This document shows, in pieces, positions 63,964-64,000 of a stretch of 64,000 nucleotides of DNA (the stretch's first letter is position 1; each line of letters opens with the position of its first letter). The translations under genes and the position numbers were made by a program. The DNA is from Branchiostoma floridae (lineage: Eukaryota; Chordata; Leptocardii; Amphioxiformes; Branchiostomatidae). The DNA is taken from contig NC_049991.1 in the NCBI RefSeq assembly GCF_000003815.2, positions 21,520,578-21,584,577 of the forward strand, read 5' to 3'. The notes beneath the pieces are model-generated. The model did no database searches. It saw only the letters and a program-made list of their open reading frames with translations, and was not told the origin of the DNA.

Positions 63964-64000
63964 ATGCCGGATCAGACGAATGTGGTGACGGCAAAGGAAA
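63964..64000 (+). CDS. Possible first coding exon, runs off the window
   Basis: ATG at 63964-63966 opens a frame MPDQTNVVTAKE that is still open at the last base. An earlier ATG at 63956 gives only a short overlapping uORF that stops at 63988. The call rests on the promoter motifs just upstream; 12 codons cannot identify the product. Confidence 0.3.
   Translation, partial: MPDQTNVVTAKE

Overview
This window is animal genomic DNA. It has small exons with consensus GT/AG splice sites, long introns, many DNA-transposon and LINE remnants, microsatellites and two assembly gaps (N at 46793-47300 and 53757-53856). The style of the main gene (a polycystin-1 relative with a C-type lectin domain and EGF repeats), the Ulp1-PHD gene and the LINE tails suggest an invertebrate deuterostome. 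Amphioxus (Branchiostoma) is my best guess, but that is inference and not proven here.

One gene dominates the window. It lies on the minus strand from a TATA box near 61460 to a stop codon at 16778 (about 44.5 kb). I rebuilt 39 coding exons by reading splice sites and codon phase across every junction. They total 7613 coding bases, about 2540 residues. Every junction is in phase except exon 2 to exon 3, where an exon is missing. The order is: signal peptide; C-type lectin half-domain; three copies of [unrecognised cysteine-rich module A+B, then EGF]; three calcium-binding-type EGFs; a laminin/MEGF-like EGF; fibronectin III; Ser/Thr-rich and acidic linkers; GAIN-like region; GPS site (C-H-C-N-H-L-T); TM1; PLAT domain; TM2-TM5; six-helix polycystin channel with its large extracellular loop; short coiled-coil tail. 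This is an 11-TM polycystin-1-like adhesion receptor/channel subunit, presumably at the cell surface or cilium. Its extracellular modules sit on phase 1-1 exons and the membrane half is mostly phase 0. The channel filter reads L-G-L where PKD2 channels have L-G-D.

Layout. 1-5200: no genes, MITE-like and microsatellite repeats. 5240-6179: LINE tail (minus). 6700-14500: repeats, a second LINE tail (plus, 11.8-12.3 kb), a TTAA-flanked 962 bp element. 14668-15262: higher-order satellite. 15272-16219: Ulp1-type protease plus PHD finger (minus), with one in-frame stop. 16778-61321: the polycystin gene. Its introns hold a Harbinger-like element, a tandem pair of TIR elements, an internal segmental duplication (35-50 kb), a 5'-truncated LINE with intact reverse transcriptase (54.9-56.7 kb) and a second TTAA element 48 bp from exon 2. 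61500-64000: upstream region with foldback repeats. At the right edge is a promoter-like stretch (YY1 motif, perfect RFX X-box) and a possible first coding exon of a plus-strand gene that runs out of the window.

The most informative signals are: the layered history of the module triplication, which can be ordered by nested transposons; the unrecognised eight-cysteine module; TTAA elements that carry perfect RFX X-box palindromes, one of them inside this polycystin gene; and the missing second half of the lectin domain, whose intron contains an assembly gap.
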